A stretch of DNA of 9,366 nucleotides from Thermococcus sp. (GCA_027074805.1 JALTCK010000032.1:1-9366); one strand, 5' to 3'. Shown: positions 1 to 6,660, counted from the first letter of the stretch. A program made the numbers and translations. Notes: generated by a model not told the origin, from the sequence alone.

Positions 1-387
1 CTCGGGGACTGCGCCATGAGCAGGGACTTCATTACCGGAGAGTTCGTTTACAGACCCCTTGGCTTTGTGGCGGCACACTACGCACGGCTGGTTGCGAGGG
101 CAATAACCGGGAAGCCCGTTGCCGATAGGGGAGTTATTCCAACGGTCTACGAGAGCGTTGGCCCGGTAGAGGTCTACGGAATAGGGCTGAGCGGTTCGGA
201 GGCGGAGAGACTGGGTGTCATTGGGAGGATAGAGGTCGAAGAAGGGGAGAACTGGAGGGAGGCGCGGATATTCGGTTCCAACGGAAGCTTAATCGGCTGG
301 GAGAGGGTTCAATCCGGGCACTTCCACAGCGTGAACTCCGCGAACGCGTACCTCATGATAAGAGAACTCCATGGAGAAGGAAGCTAA
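1..387 (+). CDS. FAD/NAD(P)-dependent disulfide oxidoreductase family protein, C-terminal part
   Basis: This is the 3' end of a gene that begins before the window. The frame is open from base 1 and reads LGDCAMSRD, so the ATG at 16 is internal. GDCA is the conserved FAD-binding motif near the end of the FAD domain in pyridine nucleotide-disulfide oxidoreductases such as NADH oxidase and CoA-disulfide reductase. The following run (ITGEFVYRPLGFVAAHYARL) matches the usual G-x-PLG-x-xA-xxx-GR helix, and the last ~90 residues fit the C-terminal dimerisation domain. The redox-active cysteine and the NAD(P)-binding domain would lie upstream and cannot be seen, so the exact substrate (NADH/O2, CoA disulfide, sulfur) stays open. 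The gene is convergent with isopentenyl phosphate kinase, with only 10 bp between the two stop codons. Confidence 0.82.
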   Translation, partial: LGDCAMSRDFITGEFVYRPLGFVAAHYARLVARAITGKPVADRGVIPTVYESVGPVEVYGIGLSGSEAERLGVIGRIEVEEGENWREARIFGSNGSLIGWERVQSGHFHSVNSANAYLMIRELHGEGS

Positions 388-397
388 AGAAAAGAAA
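386..397 (-). terminator. T-rich 3' end of the mvk-ipk transcript
   Basis: Read on the minus strand just after the TGA of isopentenyl phosphate kinase, this stretch is TTTCTTTTCTTT. Archaeal RNA polymerase terminates at U-rich tracts, so this is a plausible terminator. It sits in the 10-bp gap between two convergent genes and overlaps the last codon of the plus-strand gene. There is no clear hairpin. Confidence 0.4.
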
Positions 398-1189
398 TCA
401 GCCGGTTATCCTCGTGCCGAAGCCGTCTCCCCTTATGGCCCCTCTCAGCCTTCCCGGAACCTTTCCGTTCACGAACCAGACCTCTGCGTGCTCGGCTATC
501 TTCTTGGCTTCTTGGAGCTTGTTGCAGATTCCACCCGTGACGTCGGTTCCAGCGGCCGTGCAGTGGAGCCGATCAAGGAGGGCGTCGATTTCATCCTTTG
601 AGAGGCTCCCTATGAGGCTTCCCTCGCCGGGCCTTCCGTCGTAGATTCCGTCGACGTCCATGAGGAAGACAACCTTCTTCGGCCCGAGCATCTTGGCGAG
701 GTAGGTGATGATCTGGTCCCCGGAGAGTATGTCTATTCCCTTGGCCAGGTCAACGGAAACGTCCCCGAAGAGCACCGGGATAAAGCGCAGCTCGAGGAGC
801 CGCTTTATGACCTCGACATCGCCGTAAGCAACTTCCCCGTTCTCGGTTATGAAGAGCGAAGAGGTCGAGACCGAAAACGCTGGAAGGTTCTTGGAGACGA
901 AGGCATCTATGAACTTCTCATTGGCCCTCAGCATCGCCTGGTGGGTCAGGGTGAAGCCCATCCTCCTGTGGTGGGCGGTCTTCCAGTCCCCCGGCAGGCC
1001 CTTCCTTATGCCGTACTTCTTCGCCTCCGGGTGCCCAAAGCTGCCCCCGCCGTGGACTATTATGAAATCCTCCTCCGGGTAAAAGCCCGCTATTTCCCCC
1101 GCTATTCTCCCAACGGTCTCCTCATCGAAGTTCTCCGGCTCCCCCTTCTTGTCGCTGAAGACGCTGCCGCCGACCTTTACGATTATCAT
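398..1189 (-). CDS. ipk: Isopentenyl phosphate kinase
   Basis: A 263-residue cytoplasmic kinase of the amino acid kinase fold that phosphorylates isopentenyl phosphate to isopentenyl diphosphate with ATP, the last kinase step of the archaeal mevalonate route. Visible signatures are the N-terminal K5-VGGS nucleotide loop (MIIVKVGGSVFSDK), the substrate loop HGGGSFGH at residues 46-53 whose final His (H53) matches the catalytic histidine of this family, GDVSVD at 142-147, the D178-VDGIY segment and D216-VTGG near the ATP site. Length is normal for the family. Its ATG overlaps the TGA of mevalonate kinase (ATGA, 1189-1186), which indicates one transcript and translational coupling, and both products act in the same pathway. 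The FAG-type fosfomycin and glutamate kinase relatives are less likely given HGGGSFGH. Confidence 0.95.
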   Translation of the reverse strand: MIIVKVGGSVFSDKKGEPENFDEETVGRIAGEIAGFYPEEDFIIVHGGGSFGHPEAKKYGIRKGLPGDWKTAHHRRMGFTLTHQAMLRANEKFIDAFVSKNLPAFSVSTSSLFITENGEVAYGDVEVIKRLLELRFIPVLFGDVSVDLAKGIDILSGDQIITYLAKMLGPKKVVFLMDVDGIYDGRPGEGSLIGSLSKDEIDALLDRLHCTAAGTDVTGGICNKLQEAKKIAEHAEVWFVNGKVPGRLRGAIRGDGFGTRITG

Positions 1190-2190
1190 GGCAGAACCTC
1201 CTCTATGCGAAGCCCCTCGCGGCTTATCCTGGTTATCATCGGCGTCCCGCCCGCTATGGTTATGGCTGTCGCAACCTCGCTCTGCTTCTCAGGGGCCAAC
1301 GCATACATACAGCCACCCCCGCCGGCGCCGGTTATCTTTGCACCGAGGGCCCCGGCTGTCCTCGCGGCGTAGACCAGCTCGCTGAGCTTCTTGGTGGAGA
1401 CGCCGAGGGCATCGAGAAGGCCGTGGTTGATGTTCATCAGCCGGCCGAGCCTGGCGAAGCGTATCTCCTCGTCAAGGTCCGAGAGGAGGACGTCCCTGGC
1501 CTTTTCGACTATCTTCCCCATAGCAGCCAAGATCGGCTCTATGACGTCGGGCATCTCCTCGTGGCTCTTTTTCACCATCGCCACCAGTTCCTTCGTCGAG
1601 CCGCTTGAGCCGGTGTAGCCGACAACGATGGGCAGCTCCATGAAGGGAAGGTGCTCGAAGTCACCCTTCTCGTAGTGGATGAAGCCTCCAATGGCAGAAA
1701 CCGTCGGGTCTATGCCGCTTGAAGCGCCCTGGACGAGGAGCTCAACCCTGTGGCCGAGTTTTCCGATCTCCTCGTTCGTTAGCTCGAGGCCGAGTAACTT
1801 CGAGACCGCGCCGATGGTCGCCACCGCAACGGCGGCGGAGCTACCGAGACCTGCTCCGACCGGTATCTGGGAGGTTATCGAGACTGTTATTCCTTTGCCG
1901 TTCACTCCTGCCTCCTCTCTGACGAGCTCGATGGCCTGCCTGACGTAGCTGAGGACCTCAGCAGCCCTTCCATAGTCGCTCTCGAAGTATATCTCGTCCT
2001 CCGAGAAGGAGACGGTCAATCCGGGGACGCGTATGTCCTTTGCCTCGATTTTGATCGCTCCCCTCTCGTTGAACTCTGCCCAGACGTACGTCCTCAGGTC
2101 TATTGCCGCGGCTATTGCCGGCTTCCCGTAGACGACGCTGTGCTCGCCGAAGAGGATAATTTTAGCGGGTGCTGAAGCTAGAACCCTCAT
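1186..2190 (-). CDS. mvk: Mevalonate kinase
   Basis: A 334-residue GHMP-superfamily kinase that converts mevalonate and ATP to 5-phosphomevalonate, the entry to archaeal isoprenoid lipid synthesis. All three GHMP motifs are present: motif 1 P8-AKIILFGEHSVVYGKPA, motif 2 P110-VGAGLGSSAA (the ATP phosphate loop) and motif 3 K285-ITGAGGGGC. GIDPT places the catalytic aspartate at D161, and E16/H17 lie in the usual substrate region. Length is typical of archaeal mevalonate kinases. The ATG at 2190 has a GGAGGG Shine-Dalgarno site six bases upstream, which fixes the start. It overlaps isopentenyl phosphate kinase by 4 bp. In archaea the steps between these two kinases go through other enzymes not encoded in this window. 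Confidence 0.97.
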   Translation of the reverse strand: MRVLASAPAKIILFGEHSVVYGKPAIAAAIDLRTYVWAEFNERGAIKIEAKDIRVPGLTVSFSEDEIYFESDYGRAAEVLSYVRQAIELVREEAGVNGKGITVSITSQIPVGAGLGSSAAVAVATIGAVSKLLGLELTNEEIGKLGHRVELLVQGASSGIDPTVSAIGGFIHYEKGDFEHLPFMELPIVVGYTGSSGSTKELVAMVKKSHEEMPDVIEPILAAMGKIVEKARDVLLSDLDEEIRFARLGRLMNINHGLLDALGVSTKKLSELVYAARTAGALGAKITGAGGGGCMYALAPEKQSEVATAITIAGGTPMITRISREGLRIEEVLP

Positions 2191-2196
2191 TTTTGG

Positions 2197-2202
2197 CCCT
2201 CC
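2197..2202 (-). promoter_or_regulatory. Shine-Dalgarno site of mvk
   Basis: GGAGGG on the minus strand, six bases before the ATG at 2190. It supports this start over any internal Met. Confidence 0.7.
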
Positions 2203-2240
2203 AAAATGCTTTTTAAGCGAAATTCAATATCACCAAGGTC

Positions 2241-2256
2241 GTTTTTAATTCCACAC
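2241..2256 (-). promoter_or_regulatory. Candidate TATA/BRE promoter of mvk-ipk
   Basis: The minus strand reads AATTAAAAAC (2250-2241), an A/T-rich TATA-like box in the gap between the nucleotidyltransferase stop and the mvk ATG. With the usual archaeal distance of about 25 bases, transcription would start near 2220 and leave a leader of about 30 bases carrying the GGAGGG site. A second A/T run (CTTAAAAAG, about 2209-2217) would give a start at the ATG itself and no room for the ribosome site, so it is less likely. Confidence 0.4.
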
Positions 2257-2257
2257 T

Positions 2258-2281
2258 GAAAATAATACGCGTAAAAGCGTA
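2258..2281 (-). terminator. Hairpin plus T-run after the nucleotidyltransferase pair
   Basis: On the minus strand, right after the TGA at 2285, TACGC-TTTTAC-GCGTA forms a 5-bp stem with a 6-base loop and is followed by TTATTTTC. This resembles a weak stem-loop terminator separating the nucleotidyltransferases from mvk. The same bases hold the palindrome TACGCGTA (2266-2273), so a protein site is an alternative. Confidence 0.35.
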
Positions 2282-2284
2282 AGC

Positions 2285-2593
2285 TCATACGTACTTCACC
2301 TCTTGAAGAACACGCTCTTTAATCCTCTTTTTAAGCGCTCCTTTGGTCACAAGGTCAACTTTAACCCTGAGGAGGCTCTCGAGGTATTCCTGAAGCCGAA
2401 TGAAGTCTATGAGCCCTATTGGCTTTCCAAACTCGACGAGAATGTCAACGTCGCTGTCTTTCCTCTGCTCTCCGCGAGAGTAAGAGCCAAAAATCCCAAT
2501 TCTCTTGACACCATACTTTTTTCTCAGCTCTTCCTTGTGGGTTTGGATCACCCTCTGAACGTCCCGGAGGGTTTTAATCCGGGCGCTTTTCAT
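2285..2593 (-). CDS. MNT-type nucleotidyltransferase (MntA-like antitoxin family)
   Basis: A 102-residue minimal nucleotidyltransferase of the DNA polymerase beta superfamily. After an N-terminal helix region (residues 1-30), the core motif GIFGSYSRGEQ carries the GS at 36-37 and is followed by the metal-binding pair D48-x-D50 (DSDVDILVEF). A third acidic residue is likely D80 in KVDLVTK. The conserved C-terminal tail (ALKKRIKERVLQEVKYV) is typical of small archaeal proteins usually paired with a HEPN (DUF86, HepT) gene. In characterised MNT/HEPN pairs the MNT protein AMPylates and silences the HEPN RNase; that role is family knowledge, not seen here. Its start overlaps the upstream nucleotidyltransferase by 4 bp (ATGA, 2593-2590). 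No HEPN gene follows: mvk comes next. All catalytic residues seem intact. Confidence 0.85.
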   Translation of the reverse strand: MKSARIKTLRDVQRVIQTHKEELRKKYGVKRIGIFGSYSRGEQRKDSDVDILVEFGKPIGLIDFIRLQEYLESLLRVKVDLVTKGALKKRIKERVLQEVKYV

Positions 2594-2964
2594 TCTATCG
2601 CCTCCAGGCCGAGGTAGTCGTAGTAGTACCGCTTAAAGTCCTCCCACTCTTCGATGGTCCTATAGGCGAGGTCGTAGAGGAACGTCTCGTCCCTGCAGAA
2701 GAGAACCTTTCCCCTCAGGCATTGCCTCCTCACGTGAAGGGGGAGAAGCTGGAAGACCTGGACGTCGTACTCCTCAGGGGGATGGCCCAAAACGAGGGCT
2801 CTGAACTTAAAGGCTTCCCTTTCATCCCCGTCATAATAGACGCAGAGGTCAAGGTCGCTGTCTGGCCCATAATCGCCTCTCGCCCTCGAGCCGAAGAGGA
2901 TGATGAACTTTACCCTCTCGCCACCGAGCTGAAGGATTTTCTCAACCGCATCCCCAAGGTTCAT
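2590..2964 (-). CDS. Second MNT-type nucleotidyltransferase, with C-terminal extension
   Basis: A 124-residue nucleotidyltransferase-fold protein. The motif IILFGSRARGDYGPDSDLDL has GS at 25-26 and the metal pair D37-x-D39; the third acidic residue is probably D67 (EEYDVQVF). A helical, aromatic-rich tail (about 95-120, EEWEDFKRYYYDYLG) is seen in MNT proteins that pair with HEPN partners. The frame opens at 3060 (156 residues), but the extra 32 residues have no family character, lie in AT-rich sequence and overlap the probable promoter, so I start at the Met that begins MNLGDAVEKI. No good Shine-Dalgarno site precedes it. A Met at 3018 has a GGGAG nearby and remains a possible alternative. 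It overlaps the downstream nucleotidyltransferase by 4 bp, so the two form an operon. Confidence 0.78.
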   Translation of the reverse strand: MNLGDAVEKILQLGGERVKFIILFGSRARGDYGPDSDLDLCVYYDGDEREAFKFRALVLGHPPEEYDVQVFQLLPLHVRRQCLRGKVLFCRDETFLYDLAYRTIEEWEDFKRYYYDYLGLEAIE

Positions 2965-3032
2965 GGTAGAGAATAGGAAAGAGGACTTATCAGAGTTTCG
3001 ACAATATTTGCCGGACATTAGGTGAAACTCCC

Positions 3033-3047
3033 ATATACATTGTATAC
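3033..3047 (-). promoter_or_regulatory. Palindromic promoter/operator upstream of the nucleotidyltransferase pair
   Basis: TATACA-T-TGTATA (3034-3046) is a perfect 6-bp inverted repeat around one base, in an A/T-rich stretch that fits a TATA box on the minus strand. Transcription from it would start near 3010-3020, just ahead of the first nucleotidyltransferase. A palindrome on a TATA box is the usual form of an archaeal repressor site, so self-regulation is possible. That is inference only; TATA boxes are often partly palindromic. Confidence 0.4.
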
Positions 3048-3109
3048 ATTTGGGTCTCATCTAAGCACTCCCACACTATCAATAACATATGGACCAAAAC
3101 TTGAAGTAC

Positions 3110-3778
3110 TTACTGGAATTCTGCAATCTTTTTTACAAAAATTGCGGAAAGTAAAAGTTTCCTTGGTTCTTCGTAAGTTAAAATAACTTCTGGTTCAACG
3201 TACTCACACACTTTAAACCGCTTATCATTTGCAAATAAATTATATAGTTGCCCGGGCGCTAAATAAGTAGTGTAAAATCCAAGATTTTCATCATAAATTG
3301 ATACTGTATCTTTAACGTTCTCTAAGTTTCTTGTATTAAATGCACTTATATATATCCCACCTCCAATCCCAACCGCATTTTTTATTCTTTCTATCATAGA
3401 TATCATGTCTCTTTTATTCAAGAAAGAGAGAGAAACTGCTGCAACTATCAATGAGAATTTACTGCTTTCCAAGTTGTAACTCCTCATATCACAAACCATT
3501 GGCTCAATCAAATTTTCTAATCCCAAATACTTAGCAAAATTTATGAGCTTAATGATGGCATATTCAGAGATATCCACACACATAATCTTCTTGAATCCAC
3601 CGAATTTAGCCAAATATAATGCATTTCTTCCATCCCCACATCCCAAATCTATACAGATATCCCTGTTTTTAATATGGTGAAGATTTTCTACTAACAACCT
3701 ATCAGCTCCTACTCCCCATGTTGGAAGTGGTGATTGTCCATAAATCTCTTCAAACCAAACATAAGTTTCTTTTTTCAT
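3110..3778 (-). CDS. Class I SAM-dependent methyltransferase of the RiPP-like cassette
   Basis: A 222-residue Rossmann-fold methyltransferase. Motif I CIDLGCGDGRN (about residues 42-52) forms the SAM-binding glycine loop, the acidic end of strand 2 is in MCVDISEYA (D69), CDMRSYN (D97) would contact the adenine, and FSLIVAAVSLSFL is the motif IV strand. The frame is open to a GTG at 3787, but GGAGGTG at 3791-3785 sits over that GTG and is well placed for the ATG at 3778, so I take the ATG (protein begins MKKETYVWFEEIYG). The N-terminal WFEEIYGQSPLPTWGVGAD resembles TehB/TPMT-like small-molecule methyltransferases. It is the last gene of the AT-rich cassette, 12 bp after the transporter stop. 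The acceptor cannot be told from sequence; context suggests a peptide or its processed product. Confidence 0.88.
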   Translation of the reverse strand: MKKETYVWFEEIYGQSPLPTWGVGADRLLVENLHHIKNRDICIDLGCGDGRNALYLAKFGGFKKIMCVDISEYAIIKLINFAKYLGLENLIEPMVCDMRSYNLESSKFSLIVAAVSLSFLNKRDMISMIERIKNAVGIGGGIYISAFNTRNLENVKDTVSIYDENLGFYTTYLAPGQLYNLFANDKRFKVCEYVEPEVILTYEEPRKLLLSAIFVKKIAEFQ

Positions 3779-3784
3779 CCTTTT

Positions 3785-3791
3785 CACCTCC
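3785..3791 (-). promoter_or_regulatory. Shine-Dalgarno site deciding the methyltransferase start
   Basis: GGAGGTG on the minus strand lies six bases before the ATG at 3778 and includes the upstream GTG at 3787. This selects the ATG. It overlaps the transporter stop codon, so the two genes are probably coupled. Confidence 0.6.
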
Positions 3792-4966
3792 TAATATTCT
3801 TTAAATAAAATTAACCAGATGAAATCGGAGGCTAATCCAACAAATCCGGCCACTAAAAACGGCATTTGGGGTGAAATGTGTTCCCACATGAGTCCTGCGA
3901 TTAAGGGAGCAGGAAGCTGTAGAGTAGATGCTAGAAAGGCTTGGATAGAGAATATTCTACCCAAATGATCTTTTGGACACAATTTTGCGTTCAGTGCTTC
4001 AGCTACAGAATAATAAGCTCCCTGAGACACCCCAAACATGATAAAAGTTGCAGTTATTAAGAGAGGGTTTATGATTTTCAATCCCAATAATATCATCCCA
4101 ACGCTCCAAGGAACTCCGAATACAAATAATATGGCTCCTTTTCCTACCTTATCGGATAATTTGCCCGTAAGATATGTTATTATAACTGATGCAAATCCCA
4201 TTACAGAAATTAAAGCACCAACAGATTCAATGCTGAACATTAACACGTCCTTTACATAGAGAGTCCTAAAAGACACTCCCAACATAAAAAAGAACACACC
4301 TAATGAATCTAAAAGTGTAAATATCATTAAAGGTTTGTTGTTTTTTAAAACGCGAATTGATTCAGAAAAAGCTACAATAATACTATTCTTGGACTCGCCA
4401 CTTTCAATTGATATGCCTTTCAGAGGATATAGGAATATTAGCGCTAATGAAATAATAAACAATGAGAGAGAATATAAAGCTAAGTACCCAAAAGATCTTA
4501 CTAAAAGCCCCGCTACCATTCCTATTAAAAAACTTGATAGTTTTGAGAATGCTGAGAATACCCCATACGACTCTCCGAACTTGTTCTCCTCTACTAAGGA
4601 TGCTATTAAAGAATAGGTAGTCATGTTTTCAATACTATTAGCAATCTCTACAATCATTAGTGCCAAAACAGACATTAAGAATGGGCTATGTTTAGCCAGC
4701 ATTAACGAGGTTATCGAAAGAATACCAAGAAAAATTGCTAACACTAATAGTTTTGGTTTGGACTTTATATCAGCTAAGTACCCTGAGACTGGGAGAATGG
4801 GAATATCTAATATGGCTTGAACAGATAACAAGACCCCCACCATATAAACTGGAATCCTTAGTTCCTCTTTCATATATATAGTCACAAACACAAACGCTAA
4901 TCCAACACCAAAAGAATAAAAGAAATTTAGAAGACTCACAAATAAAATTTTTCTGTTTGTGGCCAC
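3791..4966 (-). CDS. MFS transporter of the RiPP-like cassette
   Basis: A 391-residue polytopic membrane protein of the major facilitator superfamily, with about twelve hydrophobic segments in two halves. The signature cytoplasmic loop G-x-x-x-D-x-x-x-(K/R) appears as GYLADIKSKPK (residues 62-72, between helices 2 and 3) and again as GKLSDKVGKG (268-277, between helices 8 and 9). The frame extends upstream to 5122, but those 52 residues lie inside the radical SAM gene and are hydrophilic. The GTG at 4966 has GGAGGGAG at 4979-4972, and the protein then begins (M)ATNRKILFVSLLNFF directly at helix 1. The GTG falls one base after the maturase TAA. It most likely exports the modified peptide or protects the producer; the substrate is inferred from context only. 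Confidence 0.9.
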   Translation of the reverse strand: MATNRKILFVSLLNFFYSFGVGLAFVFVTIYMKEELRIPVYMVGVLLSVQAILDIPILPVSGYLADIKSKPKLLVLAIFLGILSITSLMLAKHSPFLMSVLALMIVEIANSIENMTTYSLIASLVEENKFGESYGVFSAFSKLSSFLIGMVAGLLVRSFGYLALYSLSLFIISLALIFLYPLKGISIESGESKNSIIVAFSESIRVLKNNKPLMIFTLLDSLGVFFFMLGVSFRTLYVKDVLMFSIESVGALISVMGFASVIITYLTGKLSDKVGKGAILFVFGVPWSVGMILLGLKIINPLLITATFIMFGVSQGAYYSVAEALNAKLCPKDHLGRIFSIQAFLASTLQLPAPLIAGLMWEHISPQMPFLVAGFVGLASDFIWLILFKEY

Positions 4967-4967
4967 A

Positions 4968-6386
4968 TTATCTCCCTCCGCAGGGGTTATGCAGGATATC
5001 TTTATATATAAATCCCAGAAAATCCTCTTGTGAAGATAAAAATGCCCCTGGATCCTCCGAGAGTATGAATGCAACTTCCATATACGCTTCTCTAAAATCG
5101 AGACATCTAACATCGGGAGCATATAAATTTCCTGTTAACTGGTATGTGAGACCCCTACAACCCGCATGGCACAGATACCTAAGCCAGCACCTTGAGCATC
5201 TGGAGTTCAAAGAATCCACACACAAGTTCCTGAGCATCTTCGCTTTTGGATTCTTTATCCAGATATCCACAATTCTTTCCTCCCTAACATTTCCAAGTTT
5301 GAACTCGGGTAAGTATAATGTCTGACAAGGATAAACATCACCATTGCTATCTATCAAGGGGACTGTCATTCCAACCCCACAGTTTCTATATTTTGGTCTT
5401 AAACGCATTGCAGAAAATATAAAACCTGCTGTGCTGAATGCCAACTTTTTTTGAAGTTCCTTATCCTTTTTAACAGCTTCATATGTCTTCCTCACTATAT
5501 CCACCTGCTTGGCAATTTTTAGACCATGTTCTTTTGCCCTTCCTTGAGGCTTTAGGAAGTTGGTCCTAATAAAGTCCACACCAAGCTCTTTCCCCAACTG
5601 TATAAATTTTGGAATTTCACCAATATTGTCTGCCCTAACTGTCATTATTATTCCCGTAATCACTCCATAGCTTTTTAAAGTCCCAATGGCATCAATAGCT
5701 CTTTTGAAATGTCCCCTTCCACGGATTCTGTCATTTGATTCCTCACTTGCCCCCTCAAAGCTAATCTGAACAGCCACATCATATTTATTCGCTTTTTTTG
5801 CAATTTCGTCTGTTATTAGAGTCCCGTTTGTACTTGTCCCAGCAGTATAATGGCTCGTTTTGTATATCCATTTTGCAATGGAGAAAAATTTTTCAGGCAC
5901 CATAAATGGCTCCCCTCCCAATAGTCCAACTTCTTTTCTAATTGGATTTGTGTAGGGCAGTGCCTCTTGTAATACTCTTATGAATTCGTTTGGTGAAAGT
6001 TCATCTGGTAGAGGGGTGCCAGCTTTTACATAACAGTGTTTACATCTAAGATTACATGCCTGTGTTAAATGTAGAGTAAATCCTGTTATCCCAACGTTCT
6101 TTTCTATAAATTCAACACTTGGCGGAGGAGAAATTTTTGGAGTAGTGTTTGAGGTATAAACAACTCCAGCTCTAATGAGTGGGGTAAGAACATCACTTAG
6201 GTATCCCTCAGAGATACCAAATTCACTGGCTAATTTTTCTAGTGTAGTTCCTTCTTTTAGTTTCTTAAGCAAATTGTAGAAGCTGGTATTTACAACAACC
6301 CAATATGGATATTGTGACCATACAATGAATACCTTATCTTCTCGTTGCTCTATGTAGTCCCACTCCATGACTTTTAGAACTTCCAT
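4968..6386 (-). CDS. Radical SAM/SPASM peptide maturase with N-terminal PqqD-like domain
   Basis: A 472-residue cytoplasmic iron-sulfur enzyme. Residues about 9-80 fit a PqqD-like winged-helix RiPP recognition element (YPYWVVVNTSFYNLLKKL, then LASEFGISEGYLSDVLTPLIRAGVV), which binds precursor leaders in this class. The radical SAM core follows: C111-x3-C115-x2-C118 (CNLRCKHC) for the SAM-binding [4Fe-4S] cluster, GGEP at 157-160, and STNGTL near 185-190. The C-terminal SPASM domain matches the consensus closely: C336-x12-G-x4-C354, C389, C397-x2-C400-x5-C406-x3-C410, C428, enough for two auxiliary clusters. This architecture is that of PqqE- and sactionine/ranthipeptide-type maturases. GGGGGT five bases before the ATG at 6386 supports the start. 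Lying 36 bp after the small peptide gene and joined to the transporter, it is the core of the cassette. A tungsten-cofactor maturase role (Cmo-like) is an alternative, but no tungsten oxidoreductase gene is nearby. Confidence 0.9.
   Translation of the reverse strand: MEVLKVMEWDYIEQREDKVFIVWSQYPYWVVVNTSFYNLLKKLKEGTTLEKLASEFGISEGYLSDVLTPLIRAGVVYTSNTTPKISPPPSVEFIEKNVGITGFTLHLTQACNLRCKHCYVKAGTPLPDELSPNEFIRVLQEALPYTNPIRKEVGLLGGEPFMVPEKFFSIAKWIYKTSHYTAGTSTNGTLITDEIAKKANKYDVAVQISFEGASEESNDRIRGRGHFKRAIDAIGTLKSYGVITGIIMTVRADNIGEIPKFIQLGKELGVDFIRTNFLKPQGRAKEHGLKIAKQVDIVRKTYEAVKKDKELQKKLAFSTAGFIFSAMRLRPKYRNCGVGMTVPLIDSNGDVYPCQTLYLPEFKLGNVREERIVDIWIKNPKAKMLRNLCVDSLNSRCSRCWLRYLCHAGCRGLTYQLTGNLYAPDVRCLDFREAYMEVAFILSEDPGAFLSSQEDFLGFIYKDILHNPCGGR
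4972..4979 (-). promoter_or_regulatory. Shine-Dalgarno site deciding the GTG start of the transporter
   Basis: GGAGGGAG on the minus strand, five bases before the GTG at 4966 and inside the last codons of the maturase gene. An ATG at 4968 is out of frame. The layout (TAA, one base, GTG) suggests termination-reinitiation coupling. Confidence 0.65.
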
Positions 6387-6410
6387 ATCCTACCCCCAAG
6401 TGGCCAAATA

Positions 6411-6422
6411 GAGAAACAAAAA
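6411..6422 (-). terminator. T-rich tract between peptide gene and maturase gene
   Basis: Directly after the TAA of the peptide gene the minus strand reads TTTTTGTTTCTC. U-rich tracts cause partial or full termination in archaea. Placed here, it could let the short peptide transcript outnumber the maturase transcript, a common arrangement in RiPP operons. Whether it works as a terminator is not shown by sequence alone. Confidence 0.35.
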
Positions 6423-6608
6423 TTAAATCCTTGAGTCATGTGTTCCCCCTACCTTGACTTTCTTGCATGTAATAAGAATCTTCTTAGGAGATCTGTAAGA
6501 TCCCGCAACCAAAGCTTCTCCGACCGTTAGAATCTGATCTACTACGTCTGGTTTTGCAAATAATTGAGGTGACTTGGTAGTAGATATCGGCATCAAACAG
6601 CTCTCCAT
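6423..6608 (-). CDS. Candidate RiPP precursor peptide, 61 residues
   Basis: I do not recognise this protein. The frame is open from 6650 (75 residues), but GGAGG at 6621-6617 lies eight bases before the ATG at 6608, and the predicted transcription start is near 6640, so I take the 61-residue form beginning MESCLMPISTTKSP. It has two cysteines (C4 and C48), a central amphipathic stretch (DVVDQILTVGEALVAGS, residues 21-37) that could be a leader helix, and a basic C-terminal part (SPKKILITCKKVKVGG) ending THDSRI. It has no signal peptide or membrane segment. Being first in the operon and just ahead of a maturase with a PqqD-like domain is the position expected for a precursor substrate. It could instead be an unrelated small protein or a remnant; the good start signals and intact frame argue against a remnant. 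Confidence 0.6.
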   Translation of the reverse strand: MESCLMPISTTKSPQLFAKPDVVDQILTVGEALVAGSYRSPKKILITCKKVKVGGTHDSRI

Positions 6609-6616
6609 TGCTACCG

Positions 6617-6621
6617 CCTCC
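6617..6621 (-). promoter_or_regulatory. Shine-Dalgarno site deciding the peptide start
   Basis: GGAGG on the minus strand, eight bases before the ATG at 6608. The upstream in-frame ATGs at 6650 and 6635 have no such site. Confidence 0.6.
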
Positions 6622-6660
6622 AGTATGATTGACATGTCATACGAGTACAAATCGAAATTA

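Noticed and set aside
941..1372. 143-residue plus-strand open frame
   Set aside because: Antisense shadow of ipk and mvk; proline/arginine/alanine-rich composition typical of high-GC opposite frames.
2965..3060. 32-residue N-terminal extension of the upstream nucleotidyltransferase
   Set aside because: It has no family character, is AT-rich and overlaps the likely TATA box. The start at 3018 with GGGAG upstream is kept only as an alternative.
6609..6650. N-terminal 14-residue extension of the peptide gene (ATGs at 6650 and 6635)
   Set aside because: No Shine-Dalgarno site precedes either ATG, and the promoter predicts transcription starting near 6640. The GGAGG before 6608 is much better.
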